DNA of 64,000 nt from Stutzerimonas stutzeri (GCF_002890915.1 NZ_POUT01000002.1:620001-684000); one strand, 5' to 3'. Positions 27,214 to 36,367 are shown, counted from the first letter of the stretch. Made by a program: numbers and translations. The notes: a model not told the origin generated them from the letters alone.

Positions 27214-29586
27214 ATGACCAAGCATCATCAGAAACCGGCGTCGTTTCTCGAGCGCCTGATTTTCAACAACCGGCCGGCAGTGGTCGTCATCTGCGCGCTG
27301 ATCAGCGTCTTCCTGTTCTATCAGGCGGCCCAGGTTCGCCCGCAGACCAGCTTCGAGAAGATGATCCCGCTGGGGCATCCCTATATCCAGAAGATGCTCG
27401 AGCACCAGAACGATCTGGCCAACCTCGGCAACACCGTGCGCATTTCGGTGGAGGCCGTGGAGGGTGACATCTTCTCCAAGGAGTACATGGAGACGCTGCG
27501 GCAGATCCATGACGAGGTGTTCTACATCCACGGCGTCGACCGCTCCAACATGAAGTCGCTGTGGAGCCCCAGCGTGCGCTGGACCGAGGTCACCGAGGAA
27601 GGCTTCGCCGGCGGCGAGGTGATTCCGCAGACCTACGACGGCTCGCCCGAGAGCCTCGAGGACCTGCGCGACAACATCCTCAAGTCCGGGCAGATCGGCC
27701 GCCTGGTGGCGAACAACTTCAAGTCCAGCATCATCGACGTGCCGCTGCTCGAATCCTATCCGGACCCCGAGGACCAGGGCAGGCAGATCAAGCTGGATTA
27801 CCGGCAGTTCTCCCATGAACTGGAAGAGAAGATCCGCGACAAGTACCAGGCGCAGAACCCCAATGTGAAGGTGCACATCATCGGCTTCGCCAAGAAGGTC
27901 GGCGACCTGATCGATGGCCTGGTCGGCGTGGCACTGTTCTTCATCGTCGCCATCGGTATTACCTTCGCGCTGCTGCTGTGGTTCACCCGTTGCTTCAAGA
28001 GCACCATTGCGGTGGTGGTCACCACCCTGATCGCGGTGGCCTGGCAACTGGGCTTGCTGCACACCCTGGGCTTCGGTCTCGACCCCTATTCGATGCTGGT
28101 GCCGTTCCTGGTGTTCGCCATCGGTATTTCCCATGGGGTACAGAAGATCAACGGCATCGCCATGGCTTCGGGCTATACCGACGATTCGGTGACCGCCGCG
28201 CGCCTGGCGTTCCGCCAGCTGTTCGTTCCGGGGATGGTGGCGCTGCTGTCCGACGCGGTGGGCTTCGTCACGCTGCTGCTGATCGATATCGGGGTGATCC
28301 GCGAACTGGCCATCGGCGCCTCGCTGGGTGTGGCGGTGATCATCCTGACCAACCTCATCCTGCTGCCGGTGGCGATTTCCTACATGGGCATCAGCCAGAA
28401 GGCCATCAAGCAGGCCCGCGAAGAGGCGGCGCACGATCATCCGTTCTGGCGCCTGCTGTCCAGCTTCGCCAGCCCGACCGTGGCTCCGATCTCCATCGTC
28501 ATCGCCATGCTGGCGCTGGCCGGCGGGCTCTGGTACGGCCAGAACCTGAAGATCGGCGACCTCGACCAGGGCGCCCCGGAGCTGCACCCGGACTCGCGCT
28601 ACAACCTGGACAACGACTTCGTCATTCGCAACTACTCGACCAGTTCCGACGTGCTGGTGGTGATGGTCAAGACCGCGCCGGAAGGCTGCTCGCACTACGA
28701 CACGCTGGCCGCTATGGACGAGCTGATGTGGAAGATGCAGAACACCGAGGGCGTGCAGTCGGCGGTGTCGATGGTCTCGGTGGCGCGCCAGGGCATCAAG
28801 GGCATGAACGAGGGCAGCCTCAAATGGGAGACGCTGTCGCGCAACCAGCACGTACTGAACAACTCCATCGCCCGTGCCGAAGGCATGTACAACAGCGACT
28901 GTTCGCTGGCGCCGGTGCTGGTGTTCCTCAACGATCACCGGGCCGAGACGCTGGAGCACGTGGTCGCGGCGGCGAAGGATTTCGCCGAGGAAAACAACCG
29001 CGAAGGGCTGGAGTTCGTGCTGGCGGCGGGTAATGCCGGTATCGAGGCGGCCACCAACGAGGTCATCGCCGAGTCGGAAACCACCATGCTGATCGCGGTC
29101 TACGCGGCAGTGAGCTTCATGTGCCTGCTGACGTTCCGCTCCGTCGCGGCCACGCTCTGCGTGATCCTGCCGCTGGTGCTGACCTCGATCCTCGGCAACG
29201 CGCTGATGGCCTTCATGGGCATCGGCGTGAAGGTCGCCACCCTGCCGGTGATCGCCCTGGGCGTGGGTATCGGTGTGGACTACGGTATCTACATCTACAG
29301 CCGCCTGGAGTCCTTCCTGCGCCAGGGCCTGACCCTGCAGGAAGCCTACTACCAGACGCTGAAGTCCACCGGCAAGGCGGTGATCTTCACCGGCGTGTGC
29401 CTGGCCATCGGTGTGGTGACCTGGGTGTTCTCGGCGATCAAGTTCCAGGCCGACATGGGCCTGATGCTGACCTTCATGTTCCTCTGGAACATGGTCGGCG
29501 CGATCTGGCTGCTGCCGGCCCTGGCGCGCTTCCTGATCAAGCCGGAGAAGTTGCGTCAGCCAGACGTGAGCGTCGTGGTGAATTAA
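27214..29586 (+). CDS. RND/MMPL-family transporter (HAE3-like)
   Basis: 790 residues. One N-terminal helix (VVVICALISVFLFY), a periplasmic domain, a five-helix block (about 230-395), a second periplasmic domain, and another helix block at 615-775. This duplicated SSD/MMPL plan is shorter than drug-efflux RND pumps (about 1,030 residues). Conserved membrane motifs include GISHGVQKINGIA and GVGIGVDYGIYIYSRLE. No adaptor or outer-membrane channel gene is adjacent. Related proteins move lipids or hydrophobic molecules; the cargo here is unknown. A strong terminator ends the two-gene unit. Confidence 0.88.
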   Translation: MTKHHQKPASFLERLIFNNRPAVVVICALISVFLFYQAAQVRPQTSFEKMIPLGHPYIQKMLEHQNDLANLGNTVRISVEAVEGDIFSKEYMETLRQIHDEVFYIHGVDRSNMKSLWSPSVRWTEVTEEGFAGGEVIPQTYDGSPESLEDLRDNILKSGQIGRLVANNFKSSIIDVPLLESYPDPEDQGRQIKLDYRQFSHELEEKIRDKYQAQNPNVKVHIIGFAKKVGDLIDGLVGVALFFIVAIGITFALLLWFTRCFKSTIAVVVTTLIAVAWQLGLLHTLGFGLDPYSMLVPFLVFAIGISHGVQKINGIAMASGYTDDSVTAARLAFRQLFVPGMVALLSDAVGFVTLLLIDIGVIRELAIGASLGVAVIILTNLILLPVAISYMGISQKAIKQAREEAAHDHPFWRLLSSFASPTVAPISIVIAMLALAGGLWYGQNLKIGDLDQGAPELHPDSRYNLDNDFVIRNYSTSSDVLVVMVKTAPEGCSHYDTLAAMDELMWKMQNTEGVQSAVSMVSVARQGIKGMNEGSLKWETLSRNQHVLNNSIARAEGMYNSDCSLAPVLVFLNDHRAETLEHVVAAAKDFAEENNREGLEFVLAAGNAGIEAATNEVIAESETTMLIAVYAAVSFMCLLTFRSVAATLCVILPLVLTSILGNALMAFMGIGVKVATLPVIALGVGIGVDYGIYIYSRLESFLRQGLTLQEAYYQTLKSTGKAVIFTGVCLAIGVVTWVFSAIKFQADMGLMLTFMFLWNMVGAIWLLPALARFLIKPEKLRQPDVSVVVN

Positions 29587-29590
29587 AAAG

Positions 29591-29620
29591 CGCGGCCCCT
29601 CGGGGCCGCGTTTTCGTTTC
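29591..29620 (+). terminator. Rho-independent terminator after the RND gene
   Basis: CGCGGCCC-CTCG-GGGCCGCG (29591-29610) followed by TTTTCGTTT, with an A-rich run just before it. The symmetric layout could also stop transcripts arriving from cobA on the other strand. Confidence 0.9.
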
Positions 29621-29637
29621 TGGCCGGTGCCGGGTTT

Positions 29638-30378
29638 CTAGCCGGCGCGTTTGCCGAGGGTCGCCACGGCAGCTTGCGCGGCCACTTCGCCGATCACCAG
29701 GATCGCCGGGCTCTTCAACTGGAACGTCCGGGCGTCGCGGCACATGCCGGCCAGGCTGGAGCGGCATTCGCGCTGCTGTGGCAACGAGGCGTTTTCGATC
29801 ATCGCCACCGGTGTCGAAGCGGCGAGGCCGCCTTCCAGCAAGCCGGCCTGTACCTGCTCCAGTTTGCTCACCCCCATGTACACCACCAGCGTGGTGCCGC
29901 TCTGCGCCAGGGCCTGCCATTCGGGGCTGCTGTCATCCAGGGTGTGCGCGGTGACCAGGGTCACGCTGCGGGCGACGCCGCGCTGGGTCAGGGATATGCC
30001 GCACTGGGTGGCGCCAGCCAGCCCGGCGGTGATGCCGTTGACCAGCTCGACCTCGATGCCGCGCGCGCCGAGCCACTCGGCTTCCTCGCCGCCGCGACCG
30101 AAGATGCACGGGTCGCCGCCCTTGAGGCGCACCACGCATTTGCCCTGGCGGGCATAGCGCAGCATCAGCCGGTGGATGAACGCCTGCGGCGTGGAGCGGC
30201 AGCCGCCGCGCTTGCCCACCGGGATCACCCGGGCGTTCGGGCAGTGCTCGAGGACGGCGGGGTTGACCAGGTCGTCGATCATGACGATGTCGGCCTCGCC
30301 CAGTGCCCGCACCGCCTTGAGGGTCAGCAGTTCCGGATCGCCAGGGCCAGCGCCCACCAGCCAGACTTTTGCGCTCAT
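29638..30378 (-). CDS. cobA: Uroporphyrinogen-III C-methyltransferase
   Basis: 246 residues. It methylates uroporphyrinogen III twice, giving precorrin-2, the precursor of siroheme needed by NirB. Signatures: VWLVGAGPGDPELLTLKA, VRLKGGDPCIFGRGGEEAE and the GITAGLAGATQCGISLTQRG substrate loop. It is the single-domain SUMT form, without the CysG dehydrogenase/chelatase part. It is the last gene of nirB-nirD-nasC-cobA, which explains its job: cofactor supply for nitrite reductase. Start preceded by GAGGA. Confidence 0.95.
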   Translation of the reverse strand: MSAKVWLVGAGPGDPELLTLKAVRALGEADIVMIDDLVNPAVLEHCPNARVIPVGKRGGCRSTPQAFIHRLMLRYARQGKCVVRLKGGDPCIFGRGGEEAEWLGARGIEVELVNGITAGLAGATQCGISLTQRGVARSVTLVTAHTLDDSSPEWQALAQSGTTLVVYMGVSKLEQVQAGLLEGGLAASTPVAMIENASLPQQRECRSSLAGMCRDARTFQLKSPAILVIGEVAAQAAVATLGKRAG

Positions 30379-30464
30379 GAACTAATCCTCGTGTTGGGTC
30401 GATAACCGCGAAGCGTTGACCGCGCGGGAGTTTGTATCGGATGAAAAGCCCTGCGTGTTTCCAG

Positions 30465-33170
30465 CTACGGATGCGCTGGCGCCGGCTGGCTGGCCAGCAG
30501 GCGCTTGATCTCGGGGACGCACGAGCCGCAGCTGGTGCCGCAGCCCAGTTCCTGCTTGAGCCCGGCGAGGTCGAGACCGCGCTCGATGCCGGCACGGACC
30601 GCGCTCTGGCTGACGTTCATGCAGTTGCACAGCGTGCGTTCGCTGCCGGCAGCCGTGCCGCCCGGCGGCGCGCTGAGCGGGGCGAGCAGCCAGCGGCGCA
30701 GCTCGGCGTCGGCCGTGCCGTTTTCCCAGAGGCCCCTGAGCCACTGGCGTGCGGCGGTCTCGCCGGCCAGGCGCAGGGCGACGATGCGGCCGTCCTCGAT
30801 GCGCACGCGCTTGCCGACGGCGCGGCGGGGGTCGTCATAGGCCAGCACTGGGCCCTGGTCGAGGCCGAGCAGACGGTCGATGGTTTCCAGTTCCGCGGCG
30901 GCAGGCGCCGTGTTGCCGGCGGCGCGGATCAGCAGCGCCGGCCGCTCGCGCCCGCCGAGGCTGAAACTGGCATAGGCGAAGCGCTCGAACAACGGCCGCA
31001 GCGCCTCGAAGCGTTCCTGTACCGTGCCTTCCACCAGGGCGAAGAATTGCCAGGGCAGCTCGACCGGCTCGACTTCGATGCCGGCATGCTTGAGCTCGGG
31101 TTGTTTCGACAGTGGGTCGACGCTGGCCAGGGTCAGCACGTTGCTGCCCAGACCCTTGAGGAAGCGATCGCCCCAGTGCATCGGCAGGAACGCCTGGCCG
31201 GTGCGCAGGCTGTCGTCCTTTTGTACCGGCAGGATCAGGCTGCCGCGCCGGCTTTTCACCTTCACCAGTTGGCCATCGAGCAGGCGCCGCCGACGCATGT
31301 CGTCGCCGCTCATGCCGAGCAGCGCTTCCTCGACATGGCCGAACAGCCGCGCCGCGGTGCCGGTGCGACTCATGCCATGCCACTGATCGCGCAGGCGGCC
31401 GGTGTTGAGGGTGAGCGGGAAGCGCGCCTCGCGCTTTTCCTTCGGCGCCTGGAACTGCTCGGCGATAAAGCGCGCCCGGCCATTGGCGGTAGGGAACGCA
31501 CCGTCGCCATAAAGCCGCGCGGTGCCCTGTTCGCTGCCGGCCGGGAAGGGCCATTGCTGCGGACCCAGGGCGTCGATCAACGCATAGCTCAGGCCGCTGT
31601 AGTCGAGATCGCGGCCGGCGGTGAGCGGCTTGTACTCCTCGAACAATGCTTCGGCGCTGTCGAAGGCGAACAGGCTCGGCTGGCCGGGGCGCAGGCGGCG
31701 CTCCAGGCGCCGGGCGAAATCGCAGGTGATCGCCCAGTCGGCGCGCGCCTCGCCCGGCGCCGGTACGGCGCGGCGCACATGGCTGACGCGACGTTCGGAA
31801 TTGGTCACCGTGCCTTCCTTCTCGCCCCAGCTGGCGGCGGGCAGCAGCAGGTCGGCGTGGCGGCAGGTCTCGGTGGTGAAGAAGGCTTCCTGGACCACCA
31901 CGAAGGGGCAGGCGGCCAGGGCTTCATGGATCTTCTGCTGGTCCGGCAGCGATTGTGCCGGGTTGGTGCAGGCGATCCACAGCGCCTTGATCCTGCCGTC
32001 GCGTACCGCCTCGAACAGTTCGATGGCGGACAGCCCGGGGCTCTTCGGCAACTGCTCGATGCCCCAGTGGTCGGCGACTTCACTGCGGTGGGAGGCGTTC
32101 GCCGCGTCGCGATGGCCCGGCAGCAGGTTGGCCAGAGTGCCGGTTTCGCGACCGCCCATGGCGTTCGGCTGGCCGGTGAGGGAGAAGGGGCCGGCGCCGG
32201 GGCGGCCGATCTGGCCGGTGGCCAGGTGCAGGTTGATCAGCGCGCTGTTCTTGGCGCTGCCGGCGGTGGACTGGTTCAGCCCCATGCACCAGAGGCTGAG
32301 GAACGCGGGCGCACTGCCGATCAGCCGCGCGCAGCTTTGCAGGTCTTCGACGGCGATGCCACAGAGGTCGGCGACCATCGCCGGACTGTAGTCGCGCACC
32401 AGGCTTTTCAGGATGTCGAAGCCTTCGGTGTGGGCATCGATGAAGCGCCGGTCGATCCAGCCTTCCCACATCAGGATGTGCAGCAGGCCATGGAACAGGG
32501 CGACGTCGGTGCCCGGCTGGATCGCCAGGTGCAGGTCGGCCAGCTCGCAGGTGTCGGTGCGCCGCGGATCGACGACGATGATCTTCATCTCCGGCCGCCG
32601 CGCCTTGGCTTCCTCCAGGCGGCGAAACAGCACCGGATGCGCGTAGGCCATGTTGCTGCCGGCGATCAGCAGGCAATCGCTCTGCTCGATGTCCTCGTAG
32701 GAGCAGGGCGGGGCGTCGGCGCCCAGGCTGCGCTTGTAGCCGACCACCGCCGAGGACATGCACAGCCGCGAGTTGGAGTCGATGTTGTTGGTGCCCACCA
32801 AGGCGCGGGCCAGCTTGTTGAAGGCGTAGTAATCCTCGCTCAGCAACTGGCCGGAGACGTAGAAGGCCACGCTGTCCGGGCCGTGCTCGCGGATGGTCTC
32901 GGCGAATACGTTGGCGGCGTGCTCCAGGGCGCTGTCCCAGTCGCTCCGGCTGCGGGCCAGGGCCTTGCCCAGGCGCAGCTCGGGATACAGCGCGCGGGCA
33001 TCGCGATCGCCGGTCAGGTGCAGGGTCGAGCCCTTGCTGCAGAGCTTGCCGAAGTTGGCCGGATGCTTGGGGTCACCGGCCACGTCGAGGATGCGCTCGC
33101 CGTCGTGCTCGATCAGCACGCCACAGCCGACACCGCAGTAGCAGCAGGTCGAGGCGGTTGTCATACGCAT
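30465..33170 (-). CDS. nasC: Assimilatory nitrate reductase, large catalytic subunit
   Basis: 901 residues. Reduces nitrate to nitrite in the cytoplasm. N-terminal [4Fe-4S] ligands: Cys9/10, Cys12, Cys16 and Cys44. The molybdenum-ligand Cys137 is in SRLCMSSAVVGYKRS. A C-terminal BFD-like [2Fe-2S] domain (CNCMNVSQ...CGTSCGSCVPE) is fused on and probably receives electrons, so no separate small subunit is needed. The symbol follows P. aeruginosa usage; other species call the same enzyme NasA. Start at 33170 (GGAG upstream), with a second in-frame ATG six bases on. A repeat-filled gap of 100 bases separates it from nirD. Confidence 0.95.
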   Translation of the reverse strand: MRMTTASTCCYCGVGCGVLIEHDGERILDVAGDPKHPANFGKLCSKGSTLHLTGDRDARALYPELRLGKALARSRSDWDSALEHAANVFAETIREHGPDSVAFYVSGQLLSEDYYAFNKLARALVGTNNIDSNSRLCMSSAVVGYKRSLGADAPPCSYEDIEQSDCLLIAGSNMAYAHPVLFRRLEEAKARRPEMKIIVVDPRRTDTCELADLHLAIQPGTDVALFHGLLHILMWEGWIDRRFIDAHTEGFDILKSLVRDYSPAMVADLCGIAVEDLQSCARLIGSAPAFLSLWCMGLNQSTAGSAKNSALINLHLATGQIGRPGAGPFSLTGQPNAMGGRETGTLANLLPGHRDAANASHRSEVADHWGIEQLPKSPGLSAIELFEAVRDGRIKALWIACTNPAQSLPDQQKIHEALAACPFVVVQEAFFTTETCRHADLLLPAASWGEKEGTVTNSERRVSHVRRAVPAPGEARADWAITCDFARRLERRLRPGQPSLFAFDSAEALFEEYKPLTAGRDLDYSGLSYALIDALGPQQWPFPAGSEQGTARLYGDGAFPTANGRARFIAEQFQAPKEKREARFPLTLNTGRLRDQWHGMSRTGTAARLFGHVEEALLGMSGDDMRRRRLLDGQLVKVKSRRGSLILPVQKDDSLRTGQAFLPMHWGDRFLKGLGSNVLTLASVDPLSKQPELKHAGIEVEPVELPWQFFALVEGTVQERFEALRPLFERFAYASFSLGGRERPALLIRAAGNTAPAAAELETIDRLLGLDQGPVLAYDDPRRAVGKRVRIEDGRIVALRLAGETAARQWLRGLWENGTADAELRRWLLAPLSAPPGGTAAGSERTLCNCMNVSQSAVRAGIERGLDLAGLKQELGCGTSCGSCVPEIKRLLASQPAPAHP

Positions 33171-33192
33171 GGCGTCGTCTCCAGGAGGTTAT

Positions 33193-33275
33193 CGTGGGGT
33201 GGAAAACCGCGTAGCGTTTTCCACCGTCATCGCGCGAAGAAATTGGTGGGCAAGCGGAGCGTTGCCCAGCCTACG
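33193..33275. repeat. REP-like palindromes between nirD and nasC
   Basis: GTGGGGTGGAAAACCGCGTAGCGTTTTCCACCG (two arms around CGTAGC, 33193-33226) belongs to family B. A second palindrome, GGGCAAGCGGAGCGTTGCCC with a CTAC tail (about 33246-33275), reaches the nirD stop. Inside an operon, these may stabilise the upstream nirBD part of the mRNA. Confidence 0.7.
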
Positions 33276-33600
33276 CTGCGCATTCCCCGCGCATGTTCAG
33301 CGCCAGCAGCACGCGGCCGTTCTCGATGCGCGCCTCGTGGCGATGCGCACAGCCGACATCGGGGGCCAGCGCCTCGCCGCTTTCGAGGTCGATCTGCCAG
33401 TTGTGCAGCGGGCAGGCGACCTGCTTGCCGTAGATGATCCCCTGCGACAGCGGACCGCCCTTGTGCGGGCAGCGGTCGTCGAGGGCGAAGACCTGATCGT
33501 CCGAGGTGCGGAAAATGGCAATGTCGCCCTTGGGGCCGGCGACGATGCGCGAGCCGAGCGGGTTGATCTCATCCAGTGCGCAGATATCGAGCCAGTTCAT
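33271..33600 (-). CDS. nirD: Nitrite reductase (NADH) small subunit
   Basis: 109 residues. A Rieske-type fold with both cluster motifs: CPHKGG (Cys44, His46) and CPLHNW (Cys63, His66). Many NirD proteins lack these ligands; here they are complete, so a [2Fe-2S] cluster is likely. It partners NirB in six-electron reduction of nitrite to ammonium. Start ATG at 33600, 32 bases after the nirB stop, preceded by GGAGAAACGAC. The long open frame in this register continues through nirB but that part is a shadow. Confidence 0.95.
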   Translation of the reverse strand: MNWLDICALDEINPLGSRIVAGPKGDIAIFRTSDDQVFALDDRCPHKGGPLSQGIIYGKQVACPLHNWQIDLESGEALAPDVGCAHRHEARIENGRVLLALNMRGECAA

Positions 33601-33632
33601 GTCGTTTCTCCAGTCGGTAAAGCCGCAAATAT

Positions 33633-36089
33633 TCAGGCGTTTTCGGTTTCCAGCTGCTTGACCGCGATGCGCTCGAATTCCTTCTTCAGCTGTGGCTTGG
33701 AGAGCTGCTCCTGCCACGGGTCCTGCTCGAAGGAGAGCGAGAACAGCAGGCGCTGGTGCAGCGCCTTGCGCCGCTCGGCATCGTCCAGCACGGCCTTCTT
33801 GATGTGGTCCATGCCAACGCGCTGCAGGTAGTGCACGGTGCGTTCGAGATAGAAGGCCTCCTCGCGGTAGAGCTGCAGGAACGCCAGGCTGTATTCCATG
33901 ACGTCCTCGGCGGTGCGGACCTTGACGAAGAACTCGCCGGCCTCGGTCTTGATGCCGCCGTTGCCACCGATGTACAGCTCCCAGCCGGAGTCCACGCCGA
34001 TGATGCCGACGTCCTTGATGCCGGATTCGGCGCAGTTGCGCGGGCAACCGGAGACCGCCAGCTTGACCTTGTGCGGCGACCACATGTTGAACAGCGCGTG
34101 CTCCAGGTCGATGCCCATCTGCGTCGAGTTCTGCGTGCCGAAGCGGCAGAATTCGCTGCCGACACAGGTCTTCACGGTGCGGATGGACTTGCCGTAGGCG
34201 TGGCCGGAGGGCATGTCCAGGTCCTTCCAGACGCCCGGCAGGTCTTCTTTCCTGATGCCCAGCAGGTCGATGCGCTGGCCGCCGGTGACCTTGACCATCG
34301 GCACCTGGTACTTGTCCGCCACGTCGGCGATGCGCCGCAGCTCGGCGGCATTGGTGACGCCGCCCCACATCCGCGGCACCACCGAATAGGTGCCGTCCTT
34401 CTGGATGTTGGCGTGGGCGCGTTCGTTGATGAAGCGCGACTGCGGATCGTCCTTGGCTTCGCCCGGCCAGGTGGAGATCAGGTAGTAGTTCAACGCCGGG
34501 CGGCAGGTGGCGCAGCCATTGGGCGTGCGCCATTCCATGAAGGCCATGGCTGCCGGAATGCTGGTCAGGTGGTGTTCGCGAATCGCCTTGCGCACCTGCC
34601 CGTGGTTGAGGTCGCTGCAGCCGCAGATGGCCTTCTCGCTCTTCGGCTTGACGTCGGCGGCGCCGCCGACGGTGTTGATCAGGATCTGCTCGACCAGCCC
34701 GGCGCAGGAGCCGCAGGAGCTGGCGGCCTTGGTATGTTTCTTCACCTCGTCGACCGAGAACAGCCCGTGTTCCTGGATCGCCTTGACGATGGTGCCCTTG
34801 CACACGCCGTTGCAGCCGCAGACCTCCATGTCGTCGGGCATCGACATGGCCTTGTTCTGGCCCTGATGGCCGGCATCGCCGATGGCGTTCTCGCCGAACA
34901 TCAGGTGGTCGCGGATCTCGCTGACGTTCTGCCCTTCGCGCACCTGGCGGAAGTACCAGCCGCCGTCGGCGGTGTCGCCGTAGAGGCAGGCACCGACCAG
35001 CACGTCGTCCTTGATCACCAGCTTCTTGTAGACGCCGCCGATGGGGTCGGAGAGGGTGATGGTCTCGGTGCCTTCGCTGCCGATGAAGTCGCCGGCGGAG
35101 AACAGGTCGATACCGGTGACCTTGAGCTTGGTCGAGGTCACCGAACCCAGGTAGCGGGAGAAGCCGAGCATTGCCAGGTGGTTGGCGCAGACCTTGGCCT
35201 GCTCGAACAGCGGGGCGACTAGGCCGTAGGCGATGCCGCGGTGGTTGGCGCACTCGCCGACAGCGTAGATGCGCGGGTCGTAGGTCTGCAGGGTGTCGTT
35301 GACCAGGATGCCGCGGTTGCAGGGGATGCCGGCCTGTTCGGCCAGCTCGCTGCTGGGGCGGATGCCGGCGGCCATCACCACCAGGTCGGCGGGAATCACC
35401 TCGCCGTCCTTGAACTTGACCGCGCAGACGCGGCCTTCGCCATTGTCCAGCAGTTCGGCGGTGTGCTTGGGCAGGAGGAACTTCAGCCCCCGGCTTTCCA
35501 GCGCGGTCTGCAGCAGGGTGCCAGCGGTCTTGTCCAGCTGGCGCTCCATCAGCCAGTCGCCGATGTGCACAACGGTGACGTCCATGCCGCGCAGCTTGAG
35601 GCCGTTGGCCGCCTCGAGGCCGAGCAGCCCGCCACCGATGACCACAGCATGCTTGTGGGTCTTGGCGGTCTCCATCATCACCTGGGTGTCGGCGATGTCG
35701 CGGTAGCCGATCACGCCCTGCAGGTTGTTGCCGGGGATCGGCAGGATGAACGGGTTGGAGCCAGTGGCGATGAGCAGGCGGTCGTATTCTGCTTCGCTGC
35801 CATCGTCGGCGATGACCCGGCGCCGGGCGCGATCGATCTTCACCACCTTGCGATTGAGCATCAGGCGGATGTCGTTCTCGGCATACCAGTTCAGGTCATT
35901 GAGCACGATTTCTTCGAACTGTTGCTCGCCGGCCAGGACGGGGGAAAGCAGGATGCGGTTGTAGTTCGGGTGCGGCTCGGCGCCGAACACCGTGATGTCG
36001 TAGAGCTCGGAGGTGAGCTTGAGCAGCTCCTCGAGGGTTCGCACGCCGGCCATGCCGTTGCCGATCATCACCAGTTTGAGTTTCTTCAT
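33633..36089 (-). CDS. nirB: Nitrite reductase (NADH) large subunit
   Basis: 818 residues. Domains in order: FAD/NAD-binding oxidoreductase (MIGNGMAG; VVIGGGLLGLEAANGL), two BFD-like [2Fe-2S] segments (CGCNGVCKG...SSCGSCAG; CGCSDLNHG), then the sulfite/nitrite reductase halves with the siroheme-[4Fe-4S] ligands TCVGSEFCRFGTQNS and VSGCPRNCAE. It reduces nitrite to ammonium in the cytoplasm. Start ATG at 36089 has GGAGAA five bases upstream; in-frame codons further up run through the leader and are rejected. First gene of the operon, behind a 170-base regulated leader. Confidence 0.97.
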   Translation of the reverse strand: MKKLKLVMIGNGMAGVRTLEELLKLTSELYDITVFGAEPHPNYNRILLSPVLAGEQQFEEIVLNDLNWYAENDIRLMLNRKVVKIDRARRRVIADDGSEAEYDRLLIATGSNPFILPIPGNNLQGVIGYRDIADTQVMMETAKTHKHAVVIGGGLLGLEAANGLKLRGMDVTVVHIGDWLMERQLDKTAGTLLQTALESRGLKFLLPKHTAELLDNGEGRVCAVKFKDGEVIPADLVVMAAGIRPSSELAEQAGIPCNRGILVNDTLQTYDPRIYAVGECANHRGIAYGLVAPLFEQAKVCANHLAMLGFSRYLGSVTSTKLKVTGIDLFSAGDFIGSEGTETITLSDPIGGVYKKLVIKDDVLVGACLYGDTADGGWYFRQVREGQNVSEIRDHLMFGENAIGDAGHQGQNKAMSMPDDMEVCGCNGVCKGTIVKAIQEHGLFSVDEVKKHTKAASSCGSCAGLVEQILINTVGGAADVKPKSEKAICGCSDLNHGQVRKAIREHHLTSIPAAMAFMEWRTPNGCATCRPALNYYLISTWPGEAKDDPQSRFINERAHANIQKDGTYSVVPRMWGGVTNAAELRRIADVADKYQVPMVKVTGGQRIDLLGIRKEDLPGVWKDLDMPSGHAYGKSIRTVKTCVGSEFCRFGTQNSTQMGIDLEHALFNMWSPHKVKLAVSGCPRNCAESGIKDVGIIGVDSGWELYIGGNGGIKTEAGEFFVKVRTAEDVMEYSLAFLQLYREEAFYLERTVHYLQRVGMDHIKKAVLDDAERRKALHQRLLFSLSFEQDPWQEQLSKPQLKKEFERIAVKQLETENA

Positions 36090-36150
36090 GCCGTTCTCCG
36101 CACCGGGTCGGTCTGCTGGTTGCCGTTGCTCCGGCACCAAAATTTCAACA

Positions 36151-36190
36151 ACAAAAAAGGCGTCCCACTGGTTACCCAGTGAGGACGCCT
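36151..36190 (-). terminator. Leader terminator (attenuator) upstream of nirB
   Basis: Read on the minus strand, AGGCGTCC (36190 side) and GGACGCCT form an 8-bp stem extended by CACTGG/CCAGTG with a 4-base loop, followed by TTTTTTGTTG. It lies 62 bases before the nirB start, within the transcript, so nirB can be expressed only if RNA polymerase reads through. Confidence 0.9.
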
Positions 36191-36199
36191 TTGTCCGTG

Positions 36200-36244
36200 T
36201 CCCGCTCAGTCGGGAAACCTGCCGCTCCACGTTGAGGGTCAGGT
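36200..36244 (-). promoter_or_regulatory. Tandem hexaloop hairpins, probable ANTAR (NasT) RNA target
   Basis: Minus strand, 5' to 3'. Hairpin 1 (36244-36217): ACCTG/CAGGT outer stem, internal loop, CTC/GAG inner stem, hexaloop AACGTG. Hairpin 2 (36215-36200): TCCCG/CGGGA, hexaloop ACTGAG. Both loops have A at position 1 and G at position 4, the hallmark of RNAs bound by ANTAR antiterminators. One base separates them, and the attenuator starts 10 bases downstream. The cognate protein, NasT, is encoded at 45898-46476. Confidence 0.85.
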
Positions 36245-36266
36245 CGTATGTTCTTCGCCATTCGCA

Positions 36267-36284
36267 TTGCAGAGGCTGTGCCAA
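36267..36284 (-). promoter_or_regulatory. Sigma-54 promoter of nirB-nirD-nasC-cobA
   Basis: Minus strand TTGGCACAGCCTCTGCAA: GG and GC are 10 bases apart and the -24 half TTGGCAC is consensus. The predicted start, about 36257, places the first hexaloop hairpin 12 bases into the transcript. Confidence 0.8.
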
Positions 36285-36367
36285 CTTGGCAAAACCTTTG
36301 TTTTCAAGGGTTTGTATGCGATCACTCACGCCAGGGCGGGATATGTGGCGCACCGTTATGCAGCGGC

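Noticed and set aside
30432..33437. 1,001-codon plus-strand open frame opposite nasC
   Set aside because: Antisense to an intact nitrate reductase gene; its translation is Ala/Gly/Gln-rich with no motif.
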